Shown: in pieces, positions 33,234 through 45,692 of the stretch
Position numbering within the stretch: the stretch's first letter is position 1
Layout: the number at the start of each line of letters is the position of its first letter
Source of the DNA: Hydrangea macrophylla
Lineage: Eukaryota > Streptophyta > Magnoliopsida > Cornales > Hydrangeaceae
Length of the DNA stretch: 64,000 nt
Assembly: GCA_033977485.1 (NCBI GenBank)
Contig: CM066992.1
Coordinates: forward strand, 100,452,140 to 100,516,139
Direction: 5' to 3'
The notes under the pieces: generated by a model
The model's input: the letters and a program-made list of their open reading frames with translations, nothing else
Told to the model about the DNA's origin: nothing
The model's database searches: none
Translations under genes and position numbers: made by a program

Positions 33234-36200
33234 AGTAGTAAAGCAAAATAAAATACATACCAGCAACATCCCCTCAAGGCTATGAACACAAGGTGATATA
33301 CTCAAAGCCACGAAAAATGGAATCAACACTTTGTGCGCCTGCATGGAGAACAAATTAAAATTAAATACCGAAGGAAATGGCGAAAAAAATGGGCATTTGT
33401 ATTTCAAGAAAGAATAATTTTCGTATGTAAAGTGCAGTTTTATTAATAGTCTTCACTCTTTACCCTAATTGAAATACAAATGTCACCCAAGAGAACTAGC
33501 CATAGGTAAAACAATAACCCTCTAGTATGGGGCTTATTTCTCCATGTTGGAATATACGGTTTATATTTACACCATAATTTACGGATCACGTGATTAGAGA
33601 AATTTGATCTTATCTATAGAGTTTGATCTTATCTGTATTTTTCCTTTTCTTTATTTTATTTCCTTTTTTTCTTTCTTCCCAAAGGAAATATGTTTTGGAC
33701 CTTCTAAATGACACATGCTGACATGCATGATGGGCTCCCGACCTGCTTCTACACCTATGGATCCGAATCTAAAAATATCATCTCAATCAAGAGAACTTTT
33801 GTCTGATCCATCTTCTTATCGGCGTCTTGTTGGTCGTCTTATCTATTTGACCAACACAAGACCTGATCTTGTATTTGCTGTTAGTGTCAGTCAATTTATG
33901 CATGCTCCTCGTACCTCTCATATGGAAGTTGTTTCACATTCTTCGGTACTTAAAAACTTGCCCCACATCTTGGTCTCTTCTTCAGTGCAGGAGAACAATC
34001 TGGTATTTCATGCTTTATAGATGCTACCTATGCAGGTTCCAAGAGTGATATACGATCAACTTCAGGTATTGCACCCTTTATGACAGTCACCTTATTTGGA
34101 TAAGTAAGAAACAAGCGGTTGTCTCAAGATTATCAAATGAGGCTGAATATTGTGTTATGGCACAAGGTACATGTGAACTACTATGGCTTCGGTCCCATTT
34201 ACAAGAATTGGGGTTCTTTGTGACCGTGCCCTTTACATTGTTTTGTGACAGACAAATCTGCTATCATGCTTGCTTTTGACTCTGTGCTTCATGAGCATAC
34301 CAAACATGTTGAAGTCGACATTCATTTCATCCGTAAGAAATTTCGTTTTGGCATTATTACTCTACGCTTTGTTCCCTCTTCAGAACAGACCACAGATGTG
34401 TTCACAAAGTCCGTTGGACCATCTCTTTTGAAGTCCTCCATGGTCAAGTTGGGTCTCATGAATGTCTTCGCTCCAGCTTGAGGGGGAGTGTTGGAATATA
34501 CAGTTTATATTTACATCGTAATTTACAGATCACGTGATTAGAGAAATTTGATCTTCTCTGTAGAGATTTGATCTTACCTGCATTTTTCCATTTCTTTATT
34601 TTCTTTCCTTTTTTCGTTCTTCCCATGCTTGTGTATAAATATTGTATCATATTGGAAAAATAAAATTATCTCATAACTTTCTTCTCTCCAATATTTTATA
34701 GATTGTGAAGAATATGAAGAAAATCACAAGAAGAACAGGTAGCACAAAAAAGATCTGAAGTCTTTGTCTTACCAAACCAAACCAAACCAAACCAAACCAA
34801 GCCTTGTGTCCCCATCAATTGGGGTCGGTTGTATGAATCATTTTTCTCCATTTTGCACGATCAAGAGCTATATGCTCATTTAAATTATATATATGTATTC
34901 ATATCTTGTTGCACTACATATTCCCAGGTCAGTCTAGGTCTGCCTCTCCCTCTAACCATTTCAGGCACTACAATCTTATCACTCTTTCGCACAGGTGCAT
35001 CTATAGGTCTTCGTTGCACATGGCAGAACCATCTAAGTCTATTCTCCCTCAACTTATCCTCAATATGTGTCACTCCTATAGTCTCTCGGATGTACTCATT
35101 TCTAATTCTATCTTTTCTAGTTTTACTACACATCCATCTTAGCATCTTCATCTCAGCTACGCTCACTTTGCAAATGTGCTGTTTCTTAGTTGCCCAACAC
35201 TCTGACCTGTAGAGCATAGCTAGCCTCATAGATGTTCTATAAAATTTTCCTTTTAATTTTGCTGGAATTCTCCGGTCACATAATACTCCAGAAGCATTCC
35301 TCCACTTAAGCCAGCCTACTCTAATTCTATGGGTCACGTCATTACCAATCTCTCCATCTCTACTGATCATTGAACCTAGATAGCGAAAGTGTTCCCTCTT
35401 TGGGATCTCTGATCTTCGATCTTCACTGCTTCGTAGTCTCTACTTCCACTGTTGCTAAAACTACATTCCTTGTATTCTGTTTTCGTCCTACTTATCTTTA
35501 GAACCTTAGTTTCCAGTGCTTTTCTCCAAGCTTCCAGCTTAGTGTTGAGTGCCCCTTTAGTCTCATCAACCAAGACAATATTATCTACGAACAACATACA
35601 CCATGGGGCCTCATCTTAAATGTGTCTAGTCAATTCATCCATAATTAGGGCGAACAAATAAGGGCTCAAGGCCGACCCTTGGTGCAGGCCTACGGTAATT
35701 GGGAATTCGCTTATTTTTCCGGCCGGTGATCTAATTGTAGTAACCGCTTCATCATACATATCCTTCACCACGTCAATATAACCTGGTCACTCCCTTCTTC
35801 TCTAGCACCCAACAAATTAAATCTCTAAGCACCTTATCATAAGCTCTCTTTAAATCAATAAAAGCCATATGTAGATCTTTCTTCTTCTCTCTATACTTTT
35901 CCATTAGTCTCCTAAGTAAATAAATTGCTTCCATAGTTGATCTCCCAGGCATAAATCCAAATTGATTTTCTGACACTAATGTTGCGCCTCTTAACCGATG
36001 CTCCATCACGCTCTCCCACAGCTTCATAGTATGGCTCATCAACTTAATACCTCTATAGTTGTTGCATTGTTGTGCATCTCCTTTATTTTTATATATAGGC
36101 ACTAGAATACTCTTCCTCCACTCATCAGGCATTTTTCTAGTCATTAAAATCCTATTAAAAACTTTTGTAAGCCAAAATGCCCCCACCCAAGCATTTCCAA

Positions 36201-39200
36201 ACCTCAATGGGGATCCCATCTAGTCCTAAGGCATTATCGGGTTTCATCTTCTTCAAAGCAAATTCCACCTCAAACTTCCACATTCTTCGATAGAATTTGT
36301 ATTCTCTAGTTTCATCACAACTTCCAGTTTCTTCTTCAATTGTGTTATCCATATAGCAACTTCTCAAAATAACTCTTCCACCTTTCCTTAATCTCTTCGT
36401 CGTTCACTAATACTCTACAGTCATCGCTTTTTATACACTTAACCTGATTAATGTCTTTTGTTTTCCTTTCTCTCGACTTAGCAAGCTTATAAATATATTA
36501 TTCTCCTTCTCTAGTGTCTAGCTTGGTGTAGAAGTCGTCATAGGCTTCCATTTTAGCAAGTCTAAATATCCTTTTAACATTCTTATTTGCACATTTATAG
36601 CTCTTGAAGTTTTCCTCACTTCTATCATTTTGTCACTTCTTAAAGCAATCATTTTTTGTTTTTACTACAGCTTGTACCTCTTCATTCCACCACCAAGTAT
36701 CTTTAGATACTAACCCTCTTCCCTTCGACTCTCCAAGGACCTCCTTCGATATTCTCGTGATGCACCATGCCGTTCTATCCCACATAGTATTGCTTCCATC
36801 TTCCAAATTCCAAGGTGCTTCTGTATGCATTCTATCTTGAAATATTGATAGTTTCTTGCCTTTAAGGTTCCACCACCTATTTCGCGGGTTTATAGGGTCT
36901 TTTCTAGTACGGCGTTGTCGTTTTATATGGATATCTAAAATAGTAAGTCTATGTTGAGATGATAAACTCTCCCCTGGGATGACCTTACATGCTAAGCGGT
37001 CTGCCTTTCTCACAAAGAACAAATCGATCTGGCTTCTATTAGATCCACTCTTAAAGGTTATCAAGAGTTCTTCCCTCTTTTTGAAAAAGGTGTTTGCTAC
37101 TACAAGATCATATGCTACGGCGAAATCTAGAATACTCACCCCTATCTCATTCTGATCTCCAAAACCCCCTATCTCATTCTGATCTCCAAAACCATACCCC
37201 CCCATGCACACTCTCACATGGCCATTAAAATCTCCACCGACAATTATCTTATCTCCTCCCAGTAAACCTTGCATTAAAGCGTCCAACTCATCTCAGAATT
37301 GTCTTTTAGTGTGATCATCCAATCCTACTTGGGGCGCGTATGCACTAATCACATTAATTATATCCACTCCAACTACCAGTTTGATAAGCAATATTCTGTC
37401 TCCTTTCCTCGTGACTGTCACAACTTTATCCTTGAGGTTCTTGTCAACCACGATTCCGACACTATTTTTATGCCTATCTTTCCCCGTATAGAATATCTTA
37501 TACCCAGTCTTTTCTATCTCTTTAGCTTTCTCTCCAACCTGCTCTGTCTTCCTTAATTAAAATACTACAATCAATAATAATATCAAGAAGGTACAACTTA
37601 AAAAAATCAGCTGTTAGAATCCCAATTAAGCACAGCAGATAAAACAGTTCAAAGCTGCAAGAATTGGAAAATGTTTATATTTCAACAGAACCATATCTAT
37701 GTGGTTATTTCTCTGATAGTCATATAATAACGCGAACTAAAAAAATAACAAGCTAAAGGGAAAGGGTGGCTACTTCTGAAGTAAGGTTCAGAATCTTTTA
37801 AGAGTTAAAAAGGAAAAAAGAACTAACCTCGTGTATGACCAAAGGATCAGGTGAAAATAATTTGGGGAACAACCAGGGAATAAACGTTCCAATAATTCCT
37901 AATGTAACACCAGCTAATGCTCCAATTATCAGCAGTGACTTCAACAGCATCCGAGCCTGTTTGATATTGTAAGGCTTTCAGATCTTCATTCACAATAAGA
38001 ATACGTCGACCTAGATGTTGCAACTCGAATTTAGGTCAGTAGTGATAACAATTGGGCATTGCACATCCCTCCAGAAACAATTTACACCATGCAAATGCCC
38101 CCAAGGCTCTGTTTGGTTTGTGGATTTGGAGAAGAAAAGAGAAAGGAAACGAAGACAACAAGGATGCCTAGTTCCCTTATGTTTTTCCTTGAGCTTTTCT
38201 CAATGCTTAAATAATATTAGAATTCTAGAAATACACACACACCCCCACACACATACATATATAATCGTAACTTAAGAATAAGGGAGGCACGTGACTCACA
38301 AAATTCAAAATTTTTTTATTAATTTCTCAATGTATTTTTCTTCCTTCCTATTTACCTCACTAAACAAAACAAATAGAGTGTTTTCCTCAGTGTTTTCTTT
38401 TTCTTTCCCTCACTAAATCCATGAACCAAACAGAGCCTACAAGGTACTAGAAACTTCTTGGAGGTTACATTAGTCTAGTGGGAGGTCAGTGGCGGAGCCA
38501 GGATTTCAATTCAGTGGGAGCTGCCCCCGGCCAATTTTATTTTGAATAAGTAATATGCTTTCAAGCCTTAAAAATTACATGATTGTTACATGTGATTCAC
38601 GTGTAGGTGATTAAGTATTAAAGTGAGATTTTTGAGTTTAAAAGGGGTGAATTTAGACAAATTCAAAGATCAATGTGAGATTTGAGTAAAAATTAGACAA
38701 AATTCAAAGATCAAAGTGAGATTTTTAGTTTTTGAGTTTAAAAGGGGTAAATTTAAAAACTCAAGAGAGGCACAAATACATATAATCTCAAATATATAAG
38801 GTAAAAAGATAAATTCCAAAACTTCAGTGGGGGCACGTGCCAGCATTGGGCCCCACATCCCTCTGCCAGTGTGGGAGGTGATAGAACAAACATTAATTTC
38901 CAGCACCAAGTGCTAAATGAGTATCACTAACCTTTGCCAAGCTTTGATTAACTCCGTACATCAACTCAGGCATAAACGATTGTGCAGTTTGAGAGAGAGG
39001 CCCACCCCATACCGTACACAGAGAGAACAATTGAATCATGATCTAGAAGAGTTTAGTTAAAATTTCCATCAGTTCCTTTGACAGAAAAGAATCAGAGAAG
39101 AAAGAAACTAATCAACGGAATACCATAGCAAGTAAGACTGACCTGATGGGCTGCAACTGTGTGTGTGCCCGTAGATGTAGCAAAATATACAATGAGAGAG

Positions 39201-42200
39201 TGAAACGCCACCTAAAGCTCCAAGTGTGTCAGATGTCCTATATAACCACACATACGATCTGTTTGCTTAGACGTAAAATGTCAAAAACTGGAAAACATTT
39301 TTTTCACGAAAAATATTTTACATGAAAAAATCAACTTCCTTCTTATTATAACATGTTTGGTTGACAATTATAAAATATTTTACAAGTAGCAAAACAATGT
39401 GCTTTTAAGCACTCTAATATAGACAAATATAGGGTTTTACTATTCACTTGGAATATATATACAATCGAGAATATATGTGTATCTATATAACATAGGTTAT
39501 AACAAAGTATAAAAAGTAATATGTGCATGAAGACAGGTTTTTATATATGCATTTTATAGGTATATGTGTGTGTGTGTAGTGCAACAATGTGTTTTTATAT
39601 ATGCGTTTTGCCGGTAAATGGAGTATTTCCCTTTTTAACTACTGTTCTAGAAAACGTTTTACGTCGAAACAAACGGAGCGTTAACCAGCTAGAAGTAGAA
39701 TATCAAGACAAAATCACAAACCTTTGACATCATTGTTATAAAGACCGGAGCAGCAAGCATGAATATTTGCAAAATTTCACTTTGTGATGGGATAGAGAGG
39801 GCAAAAGCATTAAATCCGTTCTTGTTCAGAGCTTCGATCATCATATAACCAGCAACAACCTAAGTGGCCACACAAAAAAGGAAGTGGGTACCAACTTCAA
39901 TATGTTTAGAATGCATTAGCAAGGAGGTATGATCAAAATAATGAGTCCATGCACAATATTGGTTCAGCATACTTGTGAAACCATTGTTGCCCATGCTGCT
40001 CCAGCAATACCATAGCCTAAGAACGTGCATAGGACCACATCACCTATGCCATTAACAGCACTAGCCACTGCCAAAGCCTTTAAAGGTCCCCAAGAATCCT
40101 TCATGCCAAGACTGTGCATCAGAAGGGACATAAGGTTATGAAGTTAATAAATTAAAATGGACAAAAAGTTCATCAATTCAGCAAAAAAAAAAAACTCTTT
40201 CATATACTAAACCCTACGTAATTGGTAATTAAAATTCTTCCGACGCTGAATGAGAGCTCCCCAAACCTTTTATGGTGCACGCTTCACACCATGGTCCACA
40301 CAATGTATCAGACGCCTAATATTGCCAGAGCCAGAGGCCCCAATTACCCTGGTCCACAAAATGTATCAGACGCTTAATATTGCAATTGGCACCAATTACC
40401 CCTGCAGATTTCCCTCACTGCCTCGCCATTAGGCTGCCACTGGCACCACTGTGGCCATCCATCATTCCATCTTATTGCCATCACATTTTTAGAAATAGAA
40501 ACACAGTAATGGTATTGGTAGCTCTCACTGACGAGTGACGAGGATGAGTGTGTGTGGGGCAAGTGGTGTCTACCACATTCTGACACAGACACATGAACCT
40601 TTTAGGAGTGTTTCGGTGCTTCCTAGGGAGTTAGACGTGTAACCTTGTCTAATCCACTCATATCTAACCAACTCAAGTCAAGAACATTGCTATGATGCGA
40701 CTCAAGGCACCATAACCCAACAAACCACTTGTGATCTATCCCAAATAGTCACAAGAAGCACATTAGCAAATTTCAAACGCAATATTTCACACCTTGCACT
40801 TTGAGCAACCCATCCAGCAAGCACCGCAGGCCATGCTAAGCCTCGAATCTACCAACAAAAAAAGATGCTGTTCAACTAAAAGTCATTACAAGAAGGGGAA
40901 TAGGGTAAAACCACTAAGGAAACAAATCAGTCAGAAGGGCATAACTATTATTCATAAGCAAATAAAAAATTGAACATGTTGAAAGCCAGTGAAATATTCA
41001 GAAAGCTCCTCCATAAAAGTCATTCTTCTGTTGTCCGGAGAAAACTTCAACGCAAATAATAACAAATTAAAGGAATTCAAACCATAAAAAACTGAAGGAA
41101 TAACCAGTAACATGAGAGAAAAAAACGTAAAAGCTTTACTTAATGGCAAAAAGACCTGAACATATGTGTTTGCTGCAGGTATGATATGTGCATTCCTTTC
41201 CCCAGTAAAAGCTGGAAATGTTTAGATATTAGTGAGTTTATCAATCACTGAATACTGTATGGCATAGATGAGAGATAAAATGTGAAGGACTCTTAAAAAG
41301 TAATCGATCAGTTCACCATTGATACATTTTATAACAATAATCAGATTCCTATTGAGCCTCTTCTCACCAATTAGTGCCCATGCACCAAGGAATCTTGTAA
41401 AGAAGAGCATAAATACACCACAAGCCAATCCAGTGAAGAGCAAGATAGATATCTGGTGTTGTACTTCATTTTTATCCTGCACCACTGTTGATCAGTCAAG
41501 CACTGTGAAAAATACATTTAAGGAGCTCGTTAACTTATTTGTGAAATATAATGTCACCACAACATTTTTAATTCTCCTAGCTATAGGGGAAGAAGATTTT
41601 TTGAGAATGCGTTAATGCAAACCTTTTACAACACATTAAAAAAATACATGGAATCAATTGTGCATATAGAAAGGTCCATGCAGAGTCAAAATAACAAACT
41701 TTTTATCTGGTTCTTGTGAGAACCAAGGTAACGTTGGTTTGACAAAGAACCAGTTTTAAGAGGGTTATTAGACTAGCACGGAATCCTATGCAAGAAATTG
41801 GCACTCATCAAACACTAGAACTTGTAGAACCGGTTCACTTATGAACCATAGAACCGGTTCTTGCTTTCCCAAACAGCCACTAAAATACTTAAATTGTGAC
41901 CAGGGTAATTCCACAGAGTATTCAATTTTTGTCTATACATACTAGTAACAGAAAACATATTTTTAGAGGTATTTGTACTACATACATAATAAAATATGCT
42001 TTAATGAACTTAACAACAATTTTAAGAAATCCGAAGCTGCGAAAAATTCATGAGAAAATATCAATACCCTTCAAGAACTCAACACACTAACCTGTTTGGC
42101 AAGTGAAGTAGCAACCAAATTTGAAGTAGCAATGGAAAGAAACATAAAAACATAACTCATATTGTCGCAAAGCACAGTACCAGGTCCTGCCATTAAAAAA

Positions 42201-43005
42201 AACAAAACAATTATAAAGATAATTACAAAAAAAAAAAATCAAACCAATCCGCCCCCAAAATTAGTTTATTTGGGAATACCAAAATAGGATCTGGGTGAGT
42301 CCAAGTCCAGTTCTTTATCTAGTTGTCAGAACCAAGGGCAGGTTAGTTTGACATACAACCAGGTTTAATAAATATATCAGACTGGGAACGGACTCGTATA
42401 CAAGAGATATACACTCGCGGATCTTGGTTCTCGGTTCTTACAAGAATTATATAAAAGTTGGATTGAAACTGGTCTGATTTTATACTATCCCAAAGGGCCC
42501 AAACTACAAAATTCAAGGATTAGAGAAAATTACCTAAAGCAGCAAGCTCATTTGAACTTCCCTGACCAATCACAACAGTGTCAATGAGACTCATCAGGGG
42601 CCCACATATCCACAACCCAGTAGCTGGCCCTGAAAATTTCACAATCTCTACCATCTGATTCCAAATTCCATCATTCGACACAAACTGTTCTCTTTCAACC
42701 TCCATTGTTTCTGCTTCAATTGATGAAACTGATGTTACATTCTCATCAATTTCACTACGAATTTCGATTTCTTCGCCGATAATTTCTTCACTCGGACTAA
42801 TACTACAAGCGGTAATAAACCGATTGAAACGTTTATTAGTAGCTGAAGAAGAGATTCGGAGACTTGACCGAGAATTACGGAGGCAATGTGAAACGTGAAA
42901 ATGGGATTGACGGAGAGGGAAGAAAATGGTAGGTTTTGAAAATTGATTGAATTTAGGGTTTAGAATTGGGATGTGACAATGTTGAGTTAGGGTTATAAGA
43001 TGCAT
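32072..43005 (-). CDS. Gene B: chloroplast MATE transporter, DTX46/47 (EDS5-like), tandem paralogue
   Basis: Fourteen exons: 43005-42534, 42186-42092, 41476-41368, 41211-41156, 40848-40793, 40111-39973, 39859-39722, 39211-39143, 39042-38932, 37956-37828, 33338-33261, 32856-32785, 32343-32281, 32173-32072. The sum is 1,689 bp, predicting 562 residues. Start choice follows gene A (MHLITL); an upstream alternative near 43029 is in frame but not shared. Exons 2 to 14 have the same lengths as in gene A. The N-terminal 110 residues differ most, while the core around [18 protein letters not shown] is unchanged. Notable differences are GQGSSNEL for [15 protein letters not shown] for TGARNGH, and CLLYSED for GILYSED near the C terminus. 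Intron 10 is 4.5 kb because of a Copia remnant and a LINE. No stop or frameshift was found, so both copies may be functional; expression cannot be judged. Confidence 0.88.
32709..32747. repeat. (AG)n microsatellite in intron 12 of gene B
   Basis: An uninterrupted AG run; the orthologous locus in gene A is the compound repeat at 7675-7724. Confidence 0.9.
33173..33232. repeat. (AC)n...(AG)n microsatellite in intron 11 of gene B
   Basis: An AC run followed by AAAT and an AG run. Gene A has a shorter form at 18437-18466. Confidence 0.9.
33690..34481 (+). pseudogene. Copia RT/RNase H remnant
   Basis: Segments recognisable are [27 protein letters not shown] and [12 protein letters not shown] of the reverse transcriptase C-terminal part, then [18 protein letters not shown] and DIHFIRKK of RNase H, ending NVFAPA. 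Frameshifts near 33895 and 34030-34245 break it, and gag, protease and integrase are gone. Confidence 0.85.
34489..34685 (+). repeat. 3' LTR of the deleted Copia (197 bp)
   Basis: It starts TGTTGGAATATACAG and ends TTTCTTCT. Compared with 33545-33680 it has several substitutions, so this insertion is older than Copia-2 or Copia-3. Confidence 0.82.
34771..37544 (-). mobile_element. 5'-truncated RTE-type LINE in intron 10 of gene B
   Basis: A non-LTR element on the minus strand ends in a (TTTGG)n-type tail (34771-34800 as CCAAA repeats on the plus strand) preceded by GACCCCAATTGATGGGG, as in plant RTE elements. Flanks share TGTCTT (34765-34770 and 37545-37550). In gene A the empty site is near 18860-18890. 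The 5' end starts within the endonuclease, so the first residues of that domain are missing. Confidence 0.82.
34885..37544 (-). pseudogene. LINE endonuclease-reverse transcriptase, broken
   Basis: Reading 5' to 3' on the minus strand, the apurinic-endonuclease part covers about 37544-36700 ([22 protein letters not shown], with a stop near 37287). It is followed by reverse transcriptase at about 36370-35376 ([60 protein letters not shown]). The C-terminal domain is at 35370-34885 ([29 protein letters not shown]). Frameshifts or stops occur near 36155-36219, 35770, 35600 and 35375. The catalytic FADD box reads FVDN (about 35590-35579). A 24-bp tandem repeat encodes FGDQNEIG twice at about 37145-37195. 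It is inactive. Confidence 0.85.
38105..38437. mobile_element. MITE with GGCTCTGTTTGGTT ends, intron 9 of gene B
   Basis: The ends GGCTCTGTTTGGTTTGTGGA and its inverse ending CAGAGCC are better preserved than in the gene A copy at 19352-19663. The shared position shows insertion before the tandem duplication. Confidence 0.72.
38487..38871. mobile_element. hAT-like element in intron 9 of gene B
   Basis: It begins CAGTGGCGGAGCCAGGA and ends CTCTGCCAGTG, flanked by a perfect 8-bp duplication TGGGAGGT (38479-38486 and 38872-38879). Gene A keeps the empty site near 19700. It has no coding region. An internal stretch repeats AGTGAGATTTTTGAGTTTAAAAGGGG-like words, indicating a local duplication. 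Confidence 0.85.
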
Positions 43006-43027
43006 TTTTCTGTCAATATAATTCAAC

Positions 43028-43030
<3 letters not shown>

Positions 43031-43067
<37 letters not shown>
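43031..43067 (-). promoter_or_regulatory. (CT)n tract in the gene B 5' leader
   Basis: The CT run on the coding strand ends about 25 bases before the start codon, as in gene A, so this leader feature is inherited from the common ancestor of the two copies. Confidence 0.5.
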
Positions 43068-43070
<3 letters not shown>

Positions 43071-43811
43071 GAGGCCGTGAAAAGTGTTGAATTATTATTA
43101 TTATTATGTTTTTTTTTGGGTAATCGGATGTCCCGGCCAGTTTGGAGTCGCCGGTTAAACTCTTCCGTAACTACACTACGAATCGGTACACCTAAAAAAT
43201 TTAACACTCGATCACAAATAACGTGGTTTACAACTTACAACTTACAATATTGTTTCCTCATAGCTCTTCCAATTGGCAATTTTGGCTTCACTAGCATTCT
43301 AATTTTCCTTTTTTTTTTTTTTTTTTTTTTTGTTTTAAATATGCTCTAGCATTCTGAGTTATAACGTCCACAACCACGAGAGTTGTGGGTTCAATTTTTT
43401 TTTTCCCCACCTCCACTAATCCCCCTTTATAGGTGTTGCCTCTGCATTTGTAGATTGATTGACGACTAACTCCAAGAATTGTAGCACACAAGTAAAGTTT
43501 CGAGTTTGATACCAAACGAGGATTACTCTCATCTGCCCCAAAGTTGCTACTACTCGCCCACTCTTCTTGGAGCTGGACTCGAGCCCACAACCTCCCATTT
43601 GGGAGGCATGGGCCCTGGCCAACTCGGCTAAGGACGGTTGGTTGGGTTGAATTCTTTCTCCATGGAAATAGCAATAGTACGTTTTCCAAATTTTGTAACC
43701 TAATGTTATCGATTGGAGTAGATTCACTTGATTTTGATTGGAGAATATTGAAGTTAGTCCTTTTGCCACATACGTTAAGGAACCATAGATTGGAGGAGGT
43801 CACACCATTAC
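43068..43811. other. Upstream region of gene B, no gene
   Basis: This stretch contains the presumed promoter of gene B, an ATT microsatellite (43092-43107), a long T-run (43310-43331) and tandem-unit flank similar to 24500-24600. Open frames such as 43291-43803 on the minus strand contain low-complexity lysine and no domain, and are not called genes. Confidence 0.6.
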
Positions 43812-44475
43812 CAAGGGCGTATCCAGGATGTAGTTTGGGGTGGACTAGAAATACATATAGTTTGGGTCCGCGGGGATTCAGGGGTAGCGCCCCCGAATTT
43901 TTTTTTTTTGGGGGTCAAGTTTTGTTTATTCTGAATTTTAGCATCATAAATATTATAGTTTACTTTTGCTTCTAGTCGTTTAAAGAGTTGGGAAAAGATA
44001 TTTTGGGTTTATTTATGCATATTTTCTAGAATTTTGCATCATAAACAGTATAGTCTAATTTTGATTCTTGTCGTTTTATATTTTACATAAGCATTTAACA
44101 AATTACACCACAAGCAAAGAGAAAAAAAATTTGAATAAAAAGGAAAAAGAAAATAAATGACAGGCAAATATGGACTGAGCTAGAACATTTTTGAAATAAC
44201 AAACATACTATAAATATTGGATGTGTTAGAATTGGGCTAGACCTAACGGATTGGGCTTGAAGGATTAATGTCAGTGGGCTGGGGTTTTATTTTTTTTGAA
44301 CAAAAAGGAAAATGTTGCATCACATGGATTCGAACCTAGGACATTCCAATTATTATTAAGATTCACAAGCTTCTTCCACCTAGCTACACCACCTGAGCCA
44401 TAGTATGTAGTAAAAAAAATTTATTTTGAAATTTACCCTGGGCTATAGCCCTAGTCAGCCCTAGATACGCCCCTG
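43812..44475. mobile_element. hAT-like element upstream of gene B
   Basis: The ends CAAGGGCGTATCCAGG and CCTAGATACGCCCCTG are inverted copies. The flanks are a perfect 8-bp duplication ACCATTAC (43804-43811 and 44476-44483). The interior has a T-run after GGGTAGCGCCCCCGAA and no transposase. From 44484 to 44940 the sequence resembles 24600-25010 of unit A. From 44940 to 45692 no gene or repeat was recognised. Confidence 0.85.
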
Positions 44476-45692
44476 ACCATTACTGAAAATGGTCTCACTA
44501 CTATATATGTTAGGGAATCCTCTAGCTGTGTAAAAAAAATGAACGTCTTATAACCCAATCTGAAAAATGGACATTAACCGGGCCCAAGCTCGAGATAGGT
44601 CCAAAGCCTACCTCTTGAAGCTTGAGACCAGACTAGAAGCTTCGTAGCAATCAATATTTTTACCCTTTTCAAGTAAAAAAAACAAAAAACAAAAATTGAA
44701 ATTTTGAAAGTTATACTATATTCAACTTAAGAAAAAATGGTTACAATGCAATTAAACAAGGGCCTATGATTCCTAAAATTTCCCAAATGCTTTAACGGTG
44801 GTTCCACATTTAATCATTATGAGGACCGATAACTTTACGTTGTGATAATTTTTATTTCTAATTGCTCTTAATAGAAGATAATTTTTTGTGTACCCAATTA
44901 TACTCTAGTCCCTATTATCTTTAATCTAATAGTTTTTTTTTTTTTTACTTATTTATAGATAACTACATATATAATAATATTTATACCATTTTATTATACA
45001 TTTAAAAAGCTCACTTAGACTCTACCTTAGGACCTAGGATCGGGCCTGAATTGTCAACTCTTAAACCCGGCCAAAGTCCAAACCCGATCAATGTCAGGCC
45101 AGACGGGGCATGTCATATTGACTCCCCCTATATTTGGGATACAAAATTTTGAAAGCATAGTGAATTCAATTTAGGAAAAAAGGTAATGGGTGAACCGAAC
45201 CCTAATCTTAAGAGCCGTTTGGCCTTGCTCTCTTAATGATTTTAGGCTGGATTGGCCCAGGTTAACTTTAGCGCCTCTCTGAATCCAATGACAATCCATG
45301 CTTATAAAAGAGAAGAAGTTTTCTTCTGTCTATCCTAATATAAACTTATGCAACAGAAATGACATCAAGAACACATAGCTGAAGCAGCTACTTAATTGAA
45401 GCAACAAACAAAAATGTAGAAGGAAAAAAATAAAAAAGGAAAAGAAAAAGAGGAGAGAATAAACAATTACTGGACAAACCTTAACTATTGAGACAAAAGA
45501 TATGTTACTTCAACCAAAAATACGTATAAGATAGACGGTCTATGTATAACATTATGAAGGTGTTTGTGTTCCGAATCTGCAAGAATAACACAGGCTCAAA
45601 AAACTCTTCAGCTTCTCCAGAAACCAAAAATTACACACATACAGTTTTGCATACAAACAACAATCATTAAAACTTGGATGACATACAATCAT

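Larger units (their letters stand above)
33545..34685 (+). mobile_element. Internally deleted Copia in intron 10 of gene B
   Basis: The 5' LTR begins TGTTGGAATATACGG at 33545 and is cut off near 33686, where it joins a reverse transcriptase fragment. The 3' LTR is 34489-34685, preceded by the purine tract GAGGGGGAG. The flanks share CTCCA (33540-33544 and 34686-34690), and gene A has the empty site near 18780. LTR ends resemble those of Copia-2 and Copia-3. The orientation is opposite to the host gene. Confidence 0.85.
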
